Part shown: positions 3,931 through 7,113 of the stretch, piece after piece
Layout of the letters: the number at the start of each line of letters is the position of its first letter
How positions within the stretch are numbered: position 1 is the first letter of the stretch
Assembly (NCBI GenBank): GCA_902796565.1
Contig: CADBPP010000050.1
Coordinates: 1-7,113 of the forward strand
Length of the DNA stretch: 7,113 nucleotides
Direction: 5' to 3'
Source of the DNA: an uncultured Eubacteriales bacterium
GTDB taxonomy: Bacteria > Bacillota > Clostridia > Eubacteriales > Anaerofustaceae
The notes under the pieces: model-generated
What the model saw: only the letters and a program-made list of their open reading frames with translations
Told to the model about the DNA's origin: nothing
The model's database searches: none
Program-made: the position numbers and the translations under genes

Positions 3931-5838
3931 ATGATCAAAATCACATTCCCGGACAATTCCGTCAGAGAGTATCAGGACGGAACGACTGTCTACGAGGTGG
4001 CTGATTCCATCAGCTCCGCTCTTGCCAGAGAGACGCTGAGCGCCACCGTGAACGGAGAACTCAGGGACATCCGTTATCCCATCACGACGGACGCCACCGT
4101 CAATCTCCACAAGTTTGACGACCCCCAGGGACGTCTTGCTTTCTGGCACACCACCAGCCACGTAATGGCCCAGGCCGTTAAGAGGCTCTACCCCGAGATA
4201 AAGCTCACCATCGGTCCCGCCATCGAACAGGGCTTTTACTATGACTTCGACGCTCCCGAGTCCATCACACCGGACATGCTGGAGAAGATCGAGGCGGAGA
4301 TGAAGAAGATCATCTCCGAGAACCCGAAGATCATCATGTACACCCTTCCCAGGGAGGAAGCGATCAGAAAGGAAGAGGAAGCAGGCGAACCCTACAAGGT
4401 GGAGCTGATAAACGATCTTCCCGAGGACGCTGAGATCTCCTTCTATGAACAGGGCGAATTCTTCGATCTGTGCGCCGGTCCCCATATCGGCAGGATAAGC
4501 GCCATCAAGGCCTTCAAGCTCACCTCCATCGCCGGAGCTTACTGGAGGGGCGACGAGCACAACAAGATGCTCACCAGGATCTACGGTATCTCCTATCCCA
4601 AGAAGGAGATGCTGGAGGAATACCTCAACATGCTCGAGGAAGCAAAGAAGAGGGATCACAGAAAGCTCGGCAAGGAGCTGGATCTTTACTCCATCATGGA
4701 CGAGGGTCCCGGCTTCCCCTTCTTCCATCCGAAAGGAATGATCATCCGCAACGAGCTGGAGAACTTCTGGAGGAAGGAGCACACCAAGAGGGGCTACAGC
4801 GAGGTAAGGACTCCCCTTATCCTGGACGCGGAACTGTGGAAGAGAAGCGGCCACTGGGATCACTACAAGGACAACATGTACTCCACGATCATCGACGGCA
4901 AGGAGTTCTGCATCAAGCCCATGAACTGCCCCGGAGGAATGCTTCTTTACAACAGGAAGCTCACATCCTACAAGGATCTCCCCATAAGAATGGCTGAACT
5001 GGGTCTGGTGCACCGCCACGAGAAGAGCGGAGCCCTGCACGGCCTCATGAGGGTCAGGAACTTCACCCAGGACGATGCCCATATCTTCATGACGGATGAG
5101 CAGGTCACCGACGAGATCATCGGTGTCATCGACTTCATCGACTATATGTACGGCATCTTCGGATTCGAATACATGGTGGAGCTCTCCACAAGGCCCGAGG
5201 ATTCCATGGGCACCGACGAACAGTGGGAGATGGCGACGAACGGCCTGATCCAGGCTCTGAACAAGAAGGGCCTCGACTATAAGGTCAACGAGGGCGACGG
5301 CGCCTTCTACGGACCGAAGATCGACTTCCATCTCAAGGACTGCCTCGGACGTACATGGCAGTGCGGCACGATCCAGCTGGATTTCCAGCTGCCGGAAAGA
5401 TTCGACCTGACCTACATCGGAGCCGACAACCAGAAGCACCGTCCCATCATGCTCCACCGTGTCATCTACGGATCCATCGAAAGATTCATCGGCATCCTCA
5501 CGGAGCAGTTCGCGGGAGCGTTCCCACTGTGGCTGGCACCGGTACAGGTCGAGGTCATCACGGTGAACGAAGCCTTCGAGGATTATGCGAAGCAGGTGGC
5601 AAAGGATCTTGAAGAAAAGGACATCAGAGTCGAGACGGACTTCAGAAACGAAAAGCTCGGCTACAAGATCAGGGAAGCCCAGCTTCAGAAGATCCCCTAC
5701 ATGCTGGTCATCGGCGGTTCCGAAGTGGAAGCCAACACCGTCAACGTAAGAAGCAGGAAGGAAGGAGATCTCGGAGAGATGGATATCGACGATGTCATCG
5801 TCAGGCTCCTCAAGGAGATCAGCACGAAAGCTTTCTGA
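3931..5838 (+). CDS. thrS: threonyl-tRNA synthetase
   Basis: ThrRS joins threonine to tRNA-Thr using ATP and removes misattached serine. It has 635 residues, normal for the full-length bacterial enzyme. Domains in order: TGS (about 1-62); editing domain with H73-TTS-H77 and C181-AGP-H185; class II catalytic core with motif 1 ending at GPGFPFFHPKG (259-269), motif 2 HRHEKSGALHGLMRVRNF (361-378) and motif 3 around GSIERFIG (514-521); anticodon-binding domain from about 535. The zinc ligands are C333 (MNCPGG), H384 (DDAHIF) and H509 (IMLHRV). The ATG at 3931 follows AGGAGG at 7 bases and gives the usual start MIKITFPD; an in-frame extension to 3832 would run through the T-box and is not real. 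Codon choice favours AAG, ATC, CTC and AGG, as in a well-expressed gene. Confidence 0.98.
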   Translation: MIKITFPDNSVREYQDGTTVYEVADSISSALARETLSATVNGELRDIRYPITTDATVNLHKFDDPQGRLAFWHTTSHVMAQAVKRLYPEIKLTIGPAIEQGFYYDFDAPESITPDMLEKIEAEMKKIISENPKIIMYTLPREEAIRKEEEAGEPYKVELINDLPEDAEISFYEQGEFFDLCAGPHIGRISAIKAFKLTSIAGAYWRGDEHNKMLTRIYGISYPKKEMLEEYLNMLEEAKKRDHRKLGKELDLYSIMDEGPGFPFFHPKGMIIRNELENFWRKEHTKRGYSEVRTPLILDAELWKRSGHWDHYKDNMYSTIIDGKEFCIKPMNCPGGMLLYNRKLTSYKDLPIRMAELGLVHRHEKSGALHGLMRVRNFTQDDAHIFMTDEQVTDEIIGVIDFIDYMYGIFGFEYMVELSTRPEDSMGTDEQWEMATNGLIQALNKKGLDYKVNEGDGAFYGPKIDFHLKDCLGRTWQCGTIQLDFQLPERFDLTYIGADNQKHRPIMLHRVIYGSIERFIGILTEQFAGAFPLWLAPVQVEVITVNEAFEDYAKQVAKDLEEKDIRVETDFRNEKLGYKIREAQLQKIPYMLVIGGSEVEANTVNVRSRKEGDLGEMDIDDVIVRLLKEISTKAF

Positions 5839-5852
5839 TTGGACAGTATAAC

Positions 5853-5881
5853 AAAACAGCTGCCTTTGGCAGCTGTTTTTT
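5853..5881. terminator. bidirectional terminator between thrS and ftsZ
   Basis: A 9-bp perfect stem (ACAGCTGCC 5856-5864 with GGCAGCTGT 5868-5876, loop TTT) has six T on the plus side (5876-5881) and AAAA on the other (5853-5856). It ends thrS, 14 bases after its stop codon. Read on the minus strand it gives TTTTGTTAT after the stem, so it can also end ftsZ, which converges from the right. Confidence 0.92.
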
Positions 5882-5913
5882 ATCGTCTGAATGTTCGTCT
5901 TTTACGGAACGGA

Positions 5914-7017
5914 TCACTTTCTCCTGTCATAATCGTCATCATCCTCAAGGAACGAGGGCATGAAGGGGATGAATCCTCCACCCTTGGGCTCTTTGGGCTT
6001 AGGGGCTTCCTTTTCCTTGGTCTCTTCCTCCTGCTTTGCGGGGCGTACGGAAGCGGGACGGTTCTCAAAGCCTGTGGCGATGAGCGTCACCTTGATGGTA
6101 TCTTCCAGATCGGGATCGATGGAAGCGCCGAAGATGACATTGGCTTCGGGATGGGCTTCCTCCCTGACGATGGATGCGATCTTGTTGACGTCGAAGAGGG
6201 TGAGCTCGTTTCCACCGGTGATGTTCAGAAGAACTCCCGTGGCTCCTTCGATGGTGGTCTCGAGAAGAGGACTCGAAATGGCCTGTCTGGCCGCGTCCTC
6301 AGCCTTATTCTCGCCGATGCCGATACCGATGCCCATGTGGGCAAGGCCGGCGTCCTTGACGATGGTGCGCACATCAGCGAAGTCCAGGTTGATAAGGCCG
6401 GTATCGCTGATGATATCGGTGATGCCCTTTACGCCCATCAGCAGGACATCGTCCGCCATCTTGAAGGCTTCCTTGAAGGATGTGTTCTGGTTGGCCACCT
6501 GCAGCAGCCTGTCATTGGGGATGATCACCAGTGCGTCCACATAGTCCTTTATAAGCTGGATGCCGAGATCGGAATTCATTTCCCTGACCCTGCCTTCGAA
6601 ACCGAAGGGCCTTGTCACCACACCGATGACCAGTATGCCCATCTCCTTGGCTACCTTGGCGATCACATGGGAAGCTCCCGTTCCGGTGCCGCCGCCCATA
6701 CCGGCGGTGATGAACACCATGTCGGCTCCCTCAAGGGCCGCGCTGATCTCATCGGCGCTCTCCTCCGCGGAACGTTCGCCTACTTCGGGGTTGGCCCCTG
6801 CTCCCAGTCCCTTGGTGGTCTTCTCTCCGATCTGGACCTTGTTGTCCGCCAGGGACGATACCAGGACCTGACTGTCTGTATTAACAGCGTAGAATGTAAC
6901 ACCTCCCAGAGATGAGCTCTCGATCATGCGGTTCACTGCGTTGCATCCGCCTCCGCCCACTCCGAAGACCTTGATGTTAGCACGCATCACTACTTCAGTT
7001 TCAAATTCGTAAGCCAT
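5914..7017 (-). CDS. ftsZ: cell division protein FtsZ
   Basis: FtsZ is the tubulin-like GTPase that polymerises into the division ring at mid-cell. It has 367 residues, within the usual range. The GTP-binding part begins IKVFGVGGGGCNAVNRMI (15-32); the tubulin signature GGGTGTGA is at 108-115; TRPFGFEGRVR at 135-145 and NDR at 168-170 are nucleotide contacts; the T7 loop NLDFADV at 210-216 supplies the acidic residues that complete the active site of the next subunit. SSPLLETTIEGATGVLLNI (248-266) opens the second domain. A charged linker rich in E, K and P (about 322-346) leads to the C-terminal peptide FIPFMPSFL (349-357), followed by EDDDDYDRRK, unusually acidic. The start at 7015-7017 follows AGGAGG (7024-7029) at 6 bases; an ATG 9 codons upstream lacks such a site. 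The gene has its own promoter. Confidence 0.97.
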   Translation of the reverse strand: MAYEFETEVVMRANIKVFGVGGGGCNAVNRMIESSSLGGVTFYAVNTDSQVLVSSLADNKVQIGEKTTKGLGAGANPEVGERSAEESADEISAALEGADMVFITAGMGGGTGTGASHVIAKVAKEMGILVIGVVTRPFGFEGRVREMNSDLGIQLIKDYVDALVIIPNDRLLQVANQNTSFKEAFKMADDVLLMGVKGITDIISDTGLINLDFADVRTIVKDAGLAHMGIGIGIGENKAEDAARQAISSPLLETTIEGATGVLLNITGGNELTLFDVNKIASIVREEAHPEANVIFGASIDPDLEDTIKVTLIATGFENRPASVRPAKQEEETKEKEAPKPKEPKGGGFIPFMPSFLEDDDDYDRRK

Positions 7018-7047
7018 CACTATCCTCCTGATACATGTTGACACTTT

Positions 7048-7076
7048 ATTTTAATATTTTTGGGGATTTATCTCAA
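7048..7076 (-). promoter_or_regulatory. ftsZ promoter
   Basis: On the minus strand TTGAGA (7071-7076), a 17-base spacer and TAAAAT (7048-7053) make a plausible sigma-A type promoter starting near 7041, giving a leader of about 24 bases before the ftsZ ATG. The upstream sequence to the window edge (7077-7113) is AT-rich and holds no gene that I can see. Confidence 0.75.
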
Positions 7077-7113
7077 GGTATTTATACAATTTTGCATCAA
7101 TAGATTTCGATAA

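Noticed and set aside
3523..5457. A 644-codon open frame on the minus strand, antisense to thrS
   Set aside because: It covers the T-box and most of thrS, has no ribosome binding site, and reads as low-complexity V/L/H/D-rich protein. It arises because thrS codons rarely give stop codons in that frame.
6321..6345. Short GCCGATACCGAT-like repeat inside ftsZ as a possible slippage site
   Set aside because: It encodes the normal glycine/isoleucine loop (HMGIGIGIGENK), is in frame, and aligns in length with other FtsZ proteins.
5839..6915. A 358-codon open frame on the plus strand, antisense to ftsZ
   Set aside because: It starts right after thrS and runs through the terminator and the ftsZ gene; its G/D/H-rich product resembles no family and is a shadow of biased ftsZ codons.

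Overview
The window looks like a chromosomal housekeeping segment from a Bacillota member, most likely a moderately GC-rich Clostridia. The evidence is the T-box in front of thrS, the attenuated infC-rpmI-rplT leader, strong AGGAGG ribosome binding sites, sigma-A type promoters with 17-base spacers, and the FtsZ sequence. I cannot fix the genus. I see no rRNA or tRNA gene, CRISPR array, insertion sequence or origin.

Layout, left to right. (1) Positions 1-56, minus strand: the start of an unidentified gene that leaves the window, with its own promoter at 84-112. (2) 151-1451, minus strand: the translation operon infC (IF3), rpmI (L35), rplT (L20). It has a promoter at 1423-1451, a leader with an intrinsic attenuator at 1315-1343, an AUC start codon for infC at 1297-1299, and a terminator at 151-177. 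(3) 1486-3538, minus strand: a four-gene module encoding an Xre-type repressor, a small DUF2178-like membrane protein, an ABC ATPase and an ABC-2 permease. Two ATGA overlaps link its genes, and its promoter is bracketed by two near-identical dyad operators. (4) 3539-3930, no gene: an orphan plus-strand hairpin terminator, the thrS promoter and a T-box leader with specifier ACC (Thr). (5) 3931-5838, plus strand: thrS. (6) 5853-5881: a bidirectional terminator between convergent thrS and ftsZ. (7) 5914-7017, minus strand: ftsZ with its own promoter.

The genes fall into three groups. Translation: ThrRS supplies Thr-tRNA and is controlled by uncharged tRNA-Thr through the T-box. IF3, L35 and L20 are probably under two feedback loops, IF3 acting on its non-canonical start codon and L20 acting on the leader attenuator. 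Division: FtsZ. Accessory: the regulator/ABC module, which sits between thrS and infC, genes that are neighbours on one strand in many bacteria but point away from each other here.

I found no clearly new biological system. The parts most worth a second look are regulatory: the AUC start of infC, the attenuator and its twin terminator, the paired operators, the poorly formed T-box terminator with a second hairpin next to the ribosome binding site, and the acidic C-terminal tail of FtsZ.
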